Positions 47,636 through 57,368 of a stretch of DNA of 64,000 bases are shown here, in pieces (the first letter of the stretch is position 1; every line of letters begins with the position of its first letter). Both the position numbers and the translations under genes were made by a program. The notes under the pieces are model-generated. The model saw only the letters and a program-made list of their open reading frames with translations, was not told the origin of the DNA and made no database searches. Source of the stretch: Paraburkholderia panacisoli (GTDB taxonomy: Bacteria; Pseudomonadota; Gammaproteobacteria; Burkholderiales; Burkholderiaceae); contig NZ_VTUZ01000031.1 of the NCBI RefSeq assembly GCF_008369935.1, positions 56,197 through 120,196 on the forward strand, written 5' to 3'.

Positions 47636-48637
47636 ATGTCCGATATCCATCTAGCGTCCGGCGCAAGCAGGGCCACCCCGCCCGGCAGCACGTCGCAGCA
47701 GAAGGCGCCCAGCCGCGCCGGCGACGTGATCTTCGGCGGACTGGCGCGCCTCGCCGCCATTGTCACGCTGCTGCTGCTCGGCGGCATCATCGTTTCGCTG
47801 ATCATCGCTTCCATGCCGTCGATCCGGGAGTTCGGTCTGAGCTTCCTGTGGACCGCCGAGTGGGATCCGCCCAGCAAGCAATTCGGCGCACTGGTGCCGA
47901 TCTACGGCACGGTCGCCACGTCGATCATTGCGCTCATCATCGCGGTGCCGGTCAGCTTCGGCATCGCGCTTTTCCTGACCGAACTCTCGCCCGCGTGGCT
48001 GCGCCGGCCGCTCGGCATCGCGATCGAACTGCTCGCCGCGATCCCGTCGATCGTGTACGGCATGTGGGGTCTGCTGGTGTTCGCGCCGATCTTCGCGACA
48101 TGGTTCCAGAAACCGCTCGGCGTGGTGCTCGGCGGCATTCCGTTTGTCGGCGCGCTGTTCCGCGGCCCGCCGATCGGCATCGGCATTCTGTGCGCGGGTG
48201 TGATTCTCGCGATCATGATCATTCCCTACATCGCATCGGTGATGCGCGACGTGTTCGAAGTCACGCCCGTGCTGCTGAAGGAATCGGCGTACGGCATCGG
48301 CTGCACGACGTGGGAAGTGATGTGGAAGATCGTGCTGCCCTTCACCAAGAGCGGTGTGATCGGCGGCGTGATGCTCGGCCTCGGCCGCGCGCTCGGCGAG
48401 ACGATGGCGGTCACGTTCGTGATCGGCAACACCAATCTGCTCGACAACATCTCGCTGTTTTCGCCGGGCAATAGCATCACGTCGGCGCTCGCCAACGAAT
48501 TCGCGGAAGCCGACCCTGGACTGCACACGTCGGCGCTGATGGAGCTGGGTCTGATTCTGTTCGTGATTACCTTCATCGTGCTGGCGATTTCTAAGATGAT
48601 GCTGCTGCGCCTCGAGAAAGGGGAGGGCGCGAAATGA
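47636..48637 (+). CDS. pstC: Phosphate ABC transporter permease PstC
   Basis: A 333-residue inner-membrane permease with six or more helices. The EAA loop reads LKESAYGIGCTTWEVMWKIVLP, where the transporter ATPase docks, and the following GLGRALGETMAVTFVIGN is the typical PstC segment. ATG 47636 (MSDIHLASG) is chosen; a GTG at 47588 would add 16 residues. Its end overlaps the pstA start (ATGA). Confidence 0.95.
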   Translation: MSDIHLASGASRATPPGSTSQQKAPSRAGDVIFGGLARLAAIVTLLLLGGIIVSLIIASMPSIREFGLSFLWTAEWDPPSKQFGALVPIYGTVATSIIALIIAVPVSFGIALFLTELSPAWLRRPLGIAIELLAAIPSIVYGMWGLLVFAPIFATWFQKPLGVVLGGIPFVGALFRGPPIGIGILCAGVILAIMIIPYIASVMRDVFEVTPVLLKESAYGIGCTTWEVMWKIVLPFTKSGVIGGVMLGLGRALGETMAVTFVIGNTNLLDNISLFSPGNSITSALANEFAEADPGLHTSALMELGLILFVITFIVLAISKMMLLRLEKGEGAK

Positions 48638-49530
48638 GCCAGCCCACTTTGAACATGCCGGGTTCGCACGACGCGGCCGCGCTCGAAGCAATGCGCGTGC
48701 GTCTGCAAAGCCGCCGCCGCATGACCAACGCGGTTGCGCTGACGCTCTCGCTCGCGGCGATGGCATTCGGTCTGCTGTGGCTCATCTGGATTCTCTATAC
48801 GACGCTGCGTCTGGGCATCGGTGGTTTGTCCATCGAGCTGTTCACGCAATCGACCCCGCCGCCGAACACCGATGGCGGCGGTCTCGCCAACGCCATCGTC
48901 GGCAGCGCCATGCTGGTCGGCCTCGCGACTTTCGTCGGCACGCCGATCGGCATTCTGGCGGGCGTGTATCTCGCCGAATACGGCCAGAAAGGCTGGCTTG
49001 CCAACCTGACGCGCTTCATCAACGACATCCTGTTGTCGGCGCCGTCGATCGTGATCGGTCTGTTCGTGTATGCGCTGGTGGTCGCGAAGATGGGTCACTT
49101 CAGCGGCTGGGCGGGCGTGTTCGCGCTCGCGCTGCTGCAGATTCCGATCGTGATCCGCACCACCGAAAACATGCTGAAACTGGTGCCGAACGCACTGCGT
49201 GAAGCGGCCTTCGCGCTCGGCACGCCCAAGTGGAAGATGGTGCTGTCCATCACGCTGAAGGCGTCGATTGCCGGCATCGTCACCGGCGTGCTGCTCGGGG
49301 TCGCGCGGATCGCCGGCGAAACCGCGCCGCTGCTGTTCACGGCGCTGTCGAATCAGTTCTTCTCGGTGAACATGGGCCAGCCGGTCGCGAACCTGCCGGT
49401 CACCATCTACAAGTTTGCGATGAGCCCGTTCGCGCAATGGCAATCGCTCGCGTGGGCCGGCGTCTTCCTGATCACGCTCGCGGTGCTGGGACTGAACATC
49501 CTCGCGCGCACGATCTTCTCGAATAAGTAA
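48634..49530 (+). CDS. pstA: Phosphate ABC transporter permease PstA
   Basis: A 298-residue permease with about six helices and the EAA loop LREAAFALGTPKWKMVLSIT followed by GVARIAGETAPLLFTAL. It pairs with PstC to form the channel. Start overlaps the pstC stop; pstB follows after 17 bases. Confidence 0.95.
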   Translation: MSQPTLNMPGSHDAAALEAMRVRLQSRRRMTNAVALTLSLAAMAFGLLWLIWILYTTLRLGIGGLSIELFTQSTPPPNTDGGGLANAIVGSAMLVGLATFVGTPIGILAGVYLAEYGQKGWLANLTRFINDILLSAPSIVIGLFVYALVVAKMGHFSGWAGVFALALLQIPIVIRTTENMLKLVPNALREAAFALGTPKWKMVLSITLKASIAGIVTGVLLGVARIAGETAPLLFTALSNQFFSVNMGQPVANLPVTIYKFAMSPFAQWQSLAWAGVFLITLAVLGLNILARTIFSNK

Positions 49531-49547
49531 GGGCGGAGTGTAATCCG

Positions 49548-50396
49548 ATGAATATGGCAGAAACTCAACTCAATCCGACCGCGCGTCCCACCGCGCCCGC
49601 CAGCTCCGATCCCGTACAGCGCGGCCAGGCGTTATCGCCGTCGCGTCCGAAGATCGAGGTCAACGACCTGAACTTCTTCTACGGCAAATATCACGCGCTG
49701 AAGAACATCAACCTGCAGATTCCCGAAGGCAAGGTGACCGCGTTCATCGGCCCGTCGGGCTGCGGCAAGTCCACCTTGTTGCGCACCTTCAACAAGATGT
49801 ACGCGCTCTATCCGGAACAGCGCGCCGAAGGCGAGATCCTGATGGACGGCGAAAACCTGCTGACGTCCAAGCGCGATATCTCGCTGCTGCGCGCGCGGAT
49901 CGGCATGGTCTTCCAGAAGCCGACGCCGTTTCCGATGTCGATCTACGACAACATCGCGTTCGGGGTGAAGATGTTCGAATCGCTGCCGCGCTCGGAGATG
50001 GACGACCGCGTCGAATGGGCGCTCACCAAGGCCGCGTTGTGGAACGAAGTGAAGGACAAGCTCGGCCAGAGCGGCTACGGTTTGTCCGGCGGCCAGCAGC
50101 AGCGTCTGTGCATCGCGCGCGGCATCGCGATCCGTCCTGAAGTGCTGCTGCTCGACGAGCCGTGCTCGGCGCTGGACCCGATTTCGACGGGCCGCATCGA
50201 AGAGCTGATCGCGGAATTGAAGAGCGATTACACGGTGGTGATCGTCACGCACAACATGCAACAGGCGGCCCGCTGTTCGGACTACACTGCCTATATGTAT
50301 CTCGGCGAGCTGATCGAATTCGGCGACACCGAAAAGATCTTCATCAAGCCGGTCCGCAAGGAAACCGAAGACTACATCACGGGCCGCTTCGGCTGA
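49548..50396 (+). CDS. pstB: Phosphate ABC transporter ATPase PstB
   Basis: The 282-residue ATPase has Walker A (GPSGCGKST), the signature LSGGQQQRLCIARG, Walker B (VLLLDEPCSALDP) and the switch His in VIVTHNMQQAARCSD. It powers phosphate uptake and, with PhoU, signals phosphate supply to PhoR. The first 35 residues are a low-complexity Ala/Pro/Thr tail not present in E. coli PstB. Confidence 0.97.
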   Translation: MNMAETQLNPTARPTAPASSDPVQRGQALSPSRPKIEVNDLNFFYGKYHALKNINLQIPEGKVTAFIGPSGCGKSTLLRTFNKMYALYPEQRAEGEILMDGENLLTSKRDISLLRARIGMVFQKPTPFPMSIYDNIAFGVKMFESLPRSEMDDRVEWALTKAALWNEVKDKLGQSGYGLSGGQQQRLCIARGIAIRPEVLLLDEPCSALDPISTGRIEELIAELKSDYTVVIVTHNMQQAARCSDYTAYMYLGELIEFGDTEKIFIKPVRKETEDYITGRFG

Positions 50397-50424
50397 TTCG
50401 CCGAACAAAACAACGGAGTACGAC

Positions 50425-51129
50425 ATGTCCGATAAACATCTGTCCAGCCAGTTCGACGCCGACCTGAATCTGGTTTCGTCGAAGGTGCTCGAAATGGGGG
50501 GCCTCGTCGAATCGCAGATCGTCAACGCAATGCAGGCGCTCAACGAGTTCGACCTCGACATCGCCGAGCAGGTGATCGCCGCCGAAGATCGCCTGAACAA
50601 GATGGAAGTCGACATCGACGAGGAGTGCAGCAACATCATCGCGCGCCGTCAGCCGGCCGCGCGCGATTTGCGCCTGTTGATCGCGATCTCGAAGACCATC
50701 ACCAATCTCGAACGCGCCGGCGACGAGGCGGAAAAAATCGCCAAGCGCACCAAGCGTTTGATGGAAGACGGCGCGTCGCGCACCATCAATATCGCCGAGA
50801 TCAAGCTGTCGGGCGAAATGGCGGTGTCGATCCTGCGCCGCGCGCTGGACGCGTTCGCGCGCCTCGACACGGTCGCCGCCGCGCAGATCGTGCGCGACGA
50901 CAAGGCGATCGACGAGGAATTCCGCGCGTTCGTGCGCAAGCTGATTTCGTACATGACCGAAGATCCGCGCTCGATTTCGGTGGGCCTCGATTTCCTGTTC
51001 ATCGCCAAGGCGATCGAACGGATCGGCGACCACGCGAAGAACATCGCGGAGTTCATCATTTACATCGTGAAGGGCACCGACGTGCGGCACAAGTCGCGCG
51101 ACGCGCTCGAACGCGAAGCGCTCAGTTAA
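50425..51129 (+). CDS. phoU: Phosphate signalling regulator PhoU
   Basis: A 234-residue all-helical protein of two repeated three-helix bundles. The metal-binding E(D)xxxD motifs are in TNLERAGDEAEKIAK and KAIERIGDHAKNIAE. PhoU links the Pst transporter to PhoR and keeps the regulon off when phosphate is plentiful. It is placed between pstB and phoB here, so sensor, transporter and regulator share one transcript. Confidence 0.96.
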   Translation: MSDKHLSSQFDADLNLVSSKVLEMGGLVESQIVNAMQALNEFDLDIAEQVIAAEDRLNKMEVDIDEECSNIIARRQPAARDLRLLIAISKTITNLERAGDEAEKIAKRTKRLMEDGASRTINIAEIKLSGEMAVSILRRALDAFARLDTVAAAQIVRDDKAIDEEFRAFVRKLISYMTEDPRSISVGLDFLFIAKAIERIGDHAKNIAEFIIYIVKGTDVRHKSRDALEREALS

Positions 51130-51155
51130 TCCAGATAAAAGGACCAGAGGTGCCG

Positions 51156-51857
51156 ATGCCTAGCAGCATTCTCGTCATTGAAGATGAGCCCGCAATTTCC
51201 GAACTGATTTCGGTCAATCTTCAACACGCCGGACACTGCCCGATTCGCGCATACAACGCGGAGCAGGCGCAGAACCTGATCAGCGACGTACTGCCCGACC
51301 TCGTCCTGCTCGACTGGATGTTGCCGGGAAAATCGGGCATCGCGTTCGCCCGCGATCTGCGCAACAACGAGCGCACGAAGCACATTCCGATCATCATGTT
51401 GACCGCCCGCGGCGATGAGCAGGACAAGGTGCTCGGCCTCGAAATCGGCGCGGATGACTACGTCACCAAGCCGTTCTCGCCGAAGGAACTGATGGCGCGC
51501 ATCAAGGCGGTGTTGCGCCGCCGTGCGCCGCAGCTGACCGAAGACCAGGTCGCGATCAACGGCCTCAAGCTCGACCCGGCGACGCACCGCGTGGCCGCGC
51601 ATGCCGAAGGCAGCGAGATCAAGCTCGATCTCGGCCCGACGGAATTTCGTCTGCTGCATTTCTTCATGACGCACCCGGAGCGCGTGCATAGCCGCACGCA
51701 ACTGCTCGACCAGGTGTGGGGCGATCACGTGTTCGTCGAAGAACGCACGGTGGATGTGCATATCAAGCGTCTGCGCGCCGCGCTCAAGCCGGCCGGGTGC
51801 GATGCTATGATTGAGACGGTACGCGGCAGCGGCTACCGGCTTGCGAAGAGCGCCTGA
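51156..51857 (+). CDS. phoB: Phosphate regulon response regulator PhoB
   Basis: A 233-residue OmpR-type regulator. The receiver has the acidic pair in LVIEDEPA, the phospho-acceptor Asp in VLLDWMLPGKSG, Thr in MLTARGDE and Lys in YVTKPFSP. The winged-helix domain ends ERTVDVHIKRLRAAL and GSGYRLAKSA. It binds Pho boxes such as those upstream of pstS. CCAGAGG lies upstream of ATG 51156. Confidence 0.96.
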   Translation: MPSSILVIEDEPAISELISVNLQHAGHCPIRAYNAEQAQNLISDVLPDLVLLDWMLPGKSGIAFARDLRNNERTKHIPIIMLTARGDEQDKVLGLEIGADDYVTKPFSPKELMARIKAVLRRRAPQLTEDQVAINGLKLDPATHRVAAHAEGSEIKLDLGPTEFRLLHFFMTHPERVHSRTQLLDQVWGDHVFVEERTVDVHIKRLRAALKPAGCDAMIETVRGSGYRLAKSA

Positions 51858-51967
51858 CCTCGGACGGCGGCGCTCGCGCCGCAGCGGTTCACGCACGTCA
51901 CATTCGCAACGCCACGCGCCGCAATCTGCGTCGCTGCGCGTGTGCTTTTCTCTTCGATCGCTAGACC
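51858..51967 (+). other. phoB-phoR spacer
   Basis: A 110-base gap with no gene and no clear terminator; phoB and phoR are probably co-transcribed. Confidence 0.4.
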
Positions 51968-53281
51968 ATGAACATCATCTGGGCGCGCTCCATCGTGTCG
52001 GTCGTGCTGCTCGCTGTTCTGTGCGTGGTGGTCGGCGCACTCGTGAACGTGAAGGCAGGACTCGTTCTCGCGATTGTCATGCTGCTCGCGCAAAGCTTCT
52101 TTGGCACCTTTCACAAACAGCGCCTGTGGCGTTTGCTCGACGCGCCGGTGTACGGCGAAGTGCCGAGCGCGCCAGGCATCTGGGGCGAAATCTACTACCG
52201 TCTGCATAAGCTCGCGAAGCGCTGGCACGCCCAGGTGCGCCAGGTCGAGCAGCAGCACTCGCGTTTCATCCAGGCGATCCAGGCGTCGCCGAACGGCGTC
52301 GCGATGCTCGACGACCACGATCAGATCGAGTGGTGCAACGCTATTTCGGAGAGCCACTTCGGCCTCGACGCGAAGCGCGATCTGCGTCAGCACATCACGC
52401 ATCTGGTGCGTCACCCCGACTTTGTCCGCTACCTGAACTCGCACCGGTACGAGGAAATGCTGATCATGCGCGGCATGGGCGAGAAGCGCCAGAACGTGCT
52501 GTCGGTGCAGGTGTTTCCTTATGGCGAGAATCGCAAGCTGGTGTTGTCGCAAGACATTACGGAGCTGGAGCGGACCGACGCGATGCGGCGCGACTTCGTC
52601 GCCAACGTGTCGCATGAGTTGAAGACGCCGCTCACCGTGCTCTCCGGGTTTCTGGAAACGATGCGCGAGTTGCCGTTGGGCGAGGCCGAGCGCGCGCGCT
52701 ATCTCGAACTGATGGAGCAGCAGGCGTCGCGCATGCGCCATATCGTCAACGATCTGCTGGTGCTCGCGAAGCTCGAGGGCGACAACAAGCCGCCGAGCGA
52801 TCAGATGATCGACATGCGCGCGGTGTTGCGGCACCTGCACGACGACGCGCAGAGTCTGTCGAGCGATCATCACAAGATCGTGTTCGACGCCGACGAAGGG
52901 CTGACGGTGACCGGCGTCGAAACCGAAATTCTCAGCGCGCTCGGCAATCTCGTGACGAACGCGATCCGCTACACGCCGGACGGCGGCGCCATCAAGGTAA
53001 GCTGGCACGCGCAAGGCGCGCACGCGGTGTTCTCCGTTACGGATAGCGGCCTCGGCATTCCCACTGCGGACATTCCGCGGCTGACCGAGCGCTTCTATCG
53101 CGTCGATCGCAGCCGTTCGCGCGACACCGGCGGCACGGGCCTCGGCCTCGCGATCGTCAAGCACGTGCTGCAGCGGCACGATGCGCAGCTCGACGTGAAG
53201 AGCGAAGAGGGGCGGGGCAGCACGTTCACCGTCCGCTTTCCGGTGTACCGCACCGCGCGACGGCAACCGGCGCCAGTTTGA
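51968..53281 (+). CDS. phoR: Phosphate regulon sensor histidine kinase PhoR
   Basis: A 437-residue kinase. Two hydrophobic segments at residues 5-45 anchor it with almost no periplasmic loop. A PAS-like domain follows (AIQASPNGVAMLDDHDQIEW). The HisKA box has the phospho-His in FVANVSHELKTPLTVLSGF, and the HATPase domain has the N box NAIRYTPDGG, G1 DSGLGIP and G2 GTGLGLAIVKHVL. It phosphorylates PhoB under phosphate limitation. Confidence 0.96.
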   Translation: MNIIWARSIVSVVLLAVLCVVVGALVNVKAGLVLAIVMLLAQSFFGTFHKQRLWRLLDAPVYGEVPSAPGIWGEIYYRLHKLAKRWHAQVRQVEQQHSRFIQAIQASPNGVAMLDDHDQIEWCNAISESHFGLDAKRDLRQHITHLVRHPDFVRYLNSHRYEEMLIMRGMGEKRQNVLSVQVFPYGENRKLVLSQDITELERTDAMRRDFVANVSHELKTPLTVLSGFLETMRELPLGEAERARYLELMEQQASRMRHIVNDLLVLAKLEGDNKPPSDQMIDMRAVLRHLHDDAQSLSSDHHKIVFDADEGLTVTGVETEILSALGNLVTNAIRYTPDGGAIKVSWHAQGAHAVFSVTDSGLGIPTADIPRLTERFYRVDRSRSRDTGGTGLGLAIVKHVLQRHDAQLDVKSEEGRGSTFTVRFPVYRTARRQPAPV

Positions 53282-53308
53282 CGAGAGCTTGATAAAAGCG
53301 CCGGCATG

Positions 53309-53340
53309 AAAAAAACCGCCTGAATAAGGCGGTTTTTTCA
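53309..53340. terminator. Bidirectional terminator between phoR and ppk
   Basis: AACCGCC/GGCGGTT with a 7-base loop is flanked by seven A on the left and six T on the right, and the whole is palindromic out to CATGAAAAAA and TTTTTTCATG. It ends the pst-phoR operon and ppk. Confidence 0.92.
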
Positions 53341-53383
53341 TGCGTGTTCGGAAAGCTCGTTAATACGGCGAGCCTCGCCCGCT

Positions 53384-55447
53384 TCACGGACAGAACTTCC
53401 CAAGCAAACTCATCTGCGCATTGCGCGACGACTTGCCCGGCCGCCGCCGGCGATAGTGGCCGTCGCTTTGCATCAGCCACGCGGACTGATTGTCGCCGAG
53501 AAACGCCGACAGACCCTCGGCGATCACGCGCCGCTTCAGACGCCGGTTGTTGATCGGGAACGCGACTTCCACGCGCCGGAAGAAGTTGCGGTCCATCCAG
53601 TCGGCGCTCGACAGATAGACCTGCTCCTTGCCGCCGTCGTAGAAGTAGAAGATGCGATGGTGTTCGAGAAAGCGCCCGACGATCGAGCGTACCGTGATGT
53701 TCTCCGACAGTCCCGGCACGCCCGGCTGCAGCGAGCACACGCCACGCACGATCAAATCGATCTTCACGCCCGCCCGCGATGCTTCGTACAACTCGGCAAT
53801 CACGGTGGGTTCGAGCAACGCGTTCATCTTCGCGACGATGCGCGCCTTCTGGCCGGCACGCGCGTGCTCGGCTTCGGCGCGGATCGCGTCGATCAGTTTC
53901 GGGTGCAGCGTGAACGGCGACTGCCACAACTCATGCAGCCGCAGCTCGCCGCCGATGCCGGTCAGTTGCTGGAACACGTGGTGCACGTCTTCGCAGATTT
54001 TCTGGTCGCCGGTCATCAGGCCGAAGTCGGTATAAAGGCGCGCGGTGCGCGGATGATAGTTGCCGGTGCCGAGATGCGCGTAGCGCTTGAGCATGGTCTT
54101 GCCGCCTTGCGACACGCGCCGCACGATCAGCATCATCTTCGCGTGGCACTTGTGGCCCACCACGCCGTACACGACGTGCGCGCCGACCGCTTCGAGTTGC
54201 GAGGCCCAGTTGATGTTGGTTTCCTCGTCGAAGCGCGCCAGCAGCTCGACCACCACCGTGACTTCCTTGCCGTTGCGCGCGGCCTGCATTAGCGCGTCCA
54301 TCAGCGGCGAGTCGGTGCCGGTGCGGTAGATGGTCTGCTTGATCGCCATCACGTTCGGATCTTTGGCCGCCTGCAACAGCAGTTCGAGCACAGGCTGAAA
54401 GCTCTCGTACGGATGATGCAGCAAAACGTCGCCCTGATCGATCACATCGAACAGGCTGGCGCTGTTGGCGATCTGCGGCGGGGTCGCGGGAATGTGCGGC
54501 ACGAACTTCAGATCGGGCCGGTCCACCATCTCCGGCAACTGCATCAGCCGCACCAGATTCACGGGGCCGTTCGCGTAATAGCAGTCCTTGTTGGACAGGC
54601 CGCTTTCGTCGAGCAGACGCCGCACCACATGCGCGGGCGTTTCCGCCGACACTTCGAGCCGCACCGCATTGCCCAGATGCCGCGCCGGCAATTCGCCCTG
54701 CAACGCGACGCGCAGATTGGTGATTTCGTCCTCGTCGACGAACAGTTCGCTATTGCGCGTGATACGAAACTGATTGCAGCTGCGCACCACCAGGTTCGGA
54801 AACAGCTCGCCGACAAAGCGTTGCAGCAGCGAGCTGAGCAGCACGAAGCCATGCGGATAGCCCGACAGCTCCTGCGGCATGCGCACGAGCCGCGGCAGCG
54901 CGCGCGGCGCCTGCACGATGCCCATCATCGCCTGGCGGCCGAACGCGTCCTTGCCTTCCAGTTCGACGACGAAGTTCAGGCTCTTGTTGAGCACGCGCGG
55001 AAACGGATGCGCAGGATCGAGGCCGATCGGCGTGAGCACCGGCAGCAACTCGTCGAAGAAGTAATTGCGCGCCCATTCGGTCTGCGCTTCGTTCCATGCT
55101 TCGGTGCCGTGAAAATAGATCCCTTCCGCTTCGAGAGCGGTCAGCACCGTATCGTGCAGCATCGTGTACTGACGATGCACGAGCTTCTGCGCGCGCTCGA
55201 CCACGAGGTCGTACACATGCTGCAGTGACATGCCGTCAGGCGACAGCGCGCCCGGGTTGTCGCGCATCTGTTCCTGCAGTCCGGCCATGCGGACTTCGAA
55301 GAATTCGTCGAGATTGCTACTGGTGATGCAGATGAAGCGCAGACGTTCGAGCAAAGGGACGGCTGGGTCGGCAGCTTGTGCCAACACACGCTCGTTGAAA
55401 CCCAGAATGCCCAGTTCGCGATTCAATAAGGGATAGCGGATGGACAT
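53384..55447 (-). CDS. ppk: Polyphosphate kinase
   Basis: PPK1 makes polyphosphate from ATP. The 687-residue protein starts MSIRYPLLNRELGILGFN. It holds the N, head, C1 and C2 regions of the family, including the autophosphorylated His in YAHLGTGNYHPRTARLYT and the second catalytic region in IVRGVCSLQPGVPG and YLSSADWMDRNFFRRVEV. A GTG at 55504 would extend it into the proposed Pho box, so ATG 55447 is preferred. Convergent with phoR and divergent from ppx. Confidence 0.96.
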   Translation of the reverse strand: MSIRYPLLNRELGILGFNERVLAQAADPAVPLLERLRFICITSSNLDEFFEVRMAGLQEQMRDNPGALSPDGMSLQHVYDLVVERAQKLVHRQYTMLHDTVLTALEAEGIYFHGTEAWNEAQTEWARNYFFDELLPVLTPIGLDPAHPFPRVLNKSLNFVVELEGKDAFGRQAMMGIVQAPRALPRLVRMPQELSGYPHGFVLLSSLLQRFVGELFPNLVVRSCNQFRITRNSELFVDEDEITNLRVALQGELPARHLGNAVRLEVSAETPAHVVRRLLDESGLSNKDCYYANGPVNLVRLMQLPEMVDRPDLKFVPHIPATPPQIANSASLFDVIDQGDVLLHHPYESFQPVLELLLQAAKDPNVMAIKQTIYRTGTDSPLMDALMQAARNGKEVTVVVELLARFDEETNINWASQLEAVGAHVVYGVVGHKCHAKMMLIVRRVSQGGKTMLKRYAHLGTGNYHPRTARLYTDFGLMTGDQKICEDVHHVFQQLTGIGGELRLHELWQSPFTLHPKLIDAIRAEAEHARAGQKARIVAKMNALLEPTVIAELYEASRAGVKIDLIVRGVCSLQPGVPGLSENITVRSIVGRFLEHHRIFYFYDGGKEQVYLSSADWMDRNFFRRVEVAFPINNRRLKRRVIAEGLSAFLGDNQSAWLMQSDGHYRRRRPGKSSRNAQMSLLGKFCP

Positions 55448-55499
55448 CGGCAGCGAGAATGGTATGTCAGGAAGGGAGGCAGAAAGACGCTCGGAAATT

Positions 55500-55528
55500 C
55501 TCACAGTATGATTACGTTCTTATGACAC
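55500..55528 (-). promoter_or_regulatory. Possible Pho box upstream of ppk
   Basis: Read on the minus strand, three 7-base units are spaced exactly 11 apart: GTGTCAT (55528-55522), ACGTAAT (55517-55511) and CTGTGAG (55506-55500). Against CTGTCAT they match at 6, 4 and 5 of 7 positions. The last lies 53 bases before the ppk ATG. PhoB control of ppk is known in other bacteria; here it is inferred. Confidence 0.5.
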
Positions 55529-55745
55529 TCTCGATATCTTAAATTCTACGCCGGATTCGCCGCGTGTCGTCAATATGACGCAATGTATATGGGACCATAG
55601 CGCACCCCCATCGTTGCGAGGTGACATCGTGAGGCCCGGTACGCTTAGAATGGCGTCTTTGAACAGCGCGGCCGGTCACAAGGCGCCCAGAGCAGCGGGT
55701 GGACCCGCGGGGCCCGCCGCAGCCACCGCCGCCGCGCTCGCGCGC

Positions 55746-57275
55746 ATGGAGTCCGCTTACCCGATGGTCAATACTCCCCAACTTCTCGCCGCCGTCGATC
55801 TCGGTTCGAACAGCTTCCGGCTGATCGTCGGCCGGGTGGAGGAAACCGACGCGGGCAGCCAGATCTACCAGGTCGACGCGTTGCGCGAGCCGGTGCGTCT
55901 TGCCGCCGGCCTGTCGCGCGACAAGATGCTCGATCGCGCGTCGCAGGTGCGCGGATGGGACGCGCTCAAGCGCTTCGGCGAACGGCTGCGCGACTTTCAC
56001 CCCGATCACGTTCGCGCGGTCGCCACCAACACGTTGCGCATCGCCAAGAACGCCGGTGAATTTCTCGGCGAGGCGCAGGCCGCGCTCGGCTTCCCAATCG
56101 AAGTGATCGCCGGGCGCGAGGAAGCGCGCCTCATTTATGCGGGCGCCGCGCACTCGGTGCCGGCCAGCGCGGGCAAGCGCCTCGTGGTCGATATCGGCGG
56201 CGGGTCGACGGAATTCATCATCGGTTCGCACTACACGCCGATCAAGATGGAAAGCCTCTATATCGGCTGCGTGAGCCATAGCCGCGCGTTTTTCCCCGCC
56301 GGCAACGTCGACGAATACACGATGCGCCAGGCCGAACTCGCCGCGAGCCGCGAAATCCAGATCATTTCCGCCGAATACAAGAAGACCGGCTGGGAACAGG
56401 CGATCGGTTCGTCGGGCACCGCACGCGCGTTGGCCGAGCTGGTCGAGGCGAACAATTTCAACGATCCGGGCGTCACGCATGGCATCTCGCGCGGCGGGCT
56501 CGAACGGCTCAAGCGCGCGTTGATCAAGGCGGAGAACGTCAATCGGCTGAAGCTGGTCGCGTTGAAGGCCGACCGCATTCCGGTGCTGGCCGGCGGCCTG
56601 TCGATCATGATCGCGGTGTTCGACGAACTCGGTGTCGATTACGTCGACACCACCGACGGCGCGCTGCGCCTCGGCGTGATGTACGACCTGCTCGGCCGTT
56701 CGCAGCACGAAGATATGCGCACGGTGACGGTGGAAGGCTTTATGCGCCGGTATGGCGTGGATCGCGCGCAGGCGGGGCGGATCGGCGATCTGTCGGTGAG
56801 CTTCTACGACCAGTTCGCGGAGCCCGACGAAGAACGCCGTCTGGAAAACCGCATGTTCATCGGCTGGGCGGCGGCGCTGCATGAGATCGGGCTGTCGATT
56901 TCGCACAGCGCCTATCACAAGCACTCGGCCTACATCGCCAGCAACGCGGACATGCCGGGCTTTTCGCGCACCGACCAGGCGCGTCTCGCCGCGCTGGTGC
57001 TCGGTCATGCGGGCAAGCTCGGCAAGCTCTCGCAAACGCGCGAAGTGGAATGGCCGTTGCTGTTCTGTCTGCGGCTCGCGGCGCTGCTGTGCCGCCGCCG
57101 TGCGGATGTCGGCTTGCCGGGGATCACGGTCGCGCAGGCCAATGGCGGTTACGAGGTGCGCTTGCCGAACGAATGGGTGACCAATAATCCGTTGACCGAT
57201 TACAGCCTGATCCAGGAAGCGGCGGAATGGGAAAAGGTCGGCATTCCCTATCGTGTCGTGTATACGGACGATTGA
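55746..57275 (+). CDS. ppx: Exopolyphosphatase Ppx (Ppx/GppA family)
   Basis: Ppx releases phosphate from the ends of polyphosphate and can also act on pppGpp. The ASKHA-fold signatures are AAVDLGSNSFRLIVGRV near the start and VVDIGGGSTEFIIG at about residue 145. The C-terminal HD-like helical domain is present. Starts at 55575, 55650, 55746 and 55764 are all in frame. I chose 55746 (MESAYPMVN, 509 residues) by family length; the sequence before it is Ala/Gly/Pro-rich, and a TAGAAT at 55645-55650 may be the -10. Divergent from ppk. Confidence 0.93.
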   Translation: MESAYPMVNTPQLLAAVDLGSNSFRLIVGRVEETDAGSQIYQVDALREPVRLAAGLSRDKMLDRASQVRGWDALKRFGERLRDFHPDHVRAVATNTLRIAKNAGEFLGEAQAALGFPIEVIAGREEARLIYAGAAHSVPASAGKRLVVDIGGGSTEFIIGSHYTPIKMESLYIGCVSHSRAFFPAGNVDEYTMRQAELAASREIQIISAEYKKTGWEQAIGSSGTARALAELVEANNFNDPGVTHGISRGGLERLKRALIKAENVNRLKLVALKADRIPVLAGGLSIMIAVFDELGVDYVDTTDGALRLGVMYDLLGRSQHEDMRTVTVEGFMRRYGVDRAQAGRIGDLSVSFYDQFAEPDEERRLENRMFIGWAAALHEIGLSISHSAYHKHSAYIASNADMPGFSRTDQARLAALVLGHAGKLGKLSQTREVEWPLLFCLRLAALLCRRRADVGLPGITVAQANGGYEVRLPNEWVTNNPLTDYSLIQEAAEWEKVGIPYRVVYTDD

Positions 57276-57316
57276 TGTGCGGCCCTTCGTGATGCACGCG
57301 TAAATGGATGAATGAA

Positions 57317-57346
57317 AAAGCCCGGCGATTGCCGGGCTTTGCTTTT
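57317..57346. terminator. Bidirectional terminator between ppx and olsB-like gene
   Basis: AAAGCCCGGC/GCCGGGCTTT, a 10-bp stem with a 4-base loop, is followed by GCTTTT on the plus strand and by TTTCATT on the minus strand. Confidence 0.88.
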
Positions 57347-57368
57347 GCGTCCATCACCCGATGTGCAC

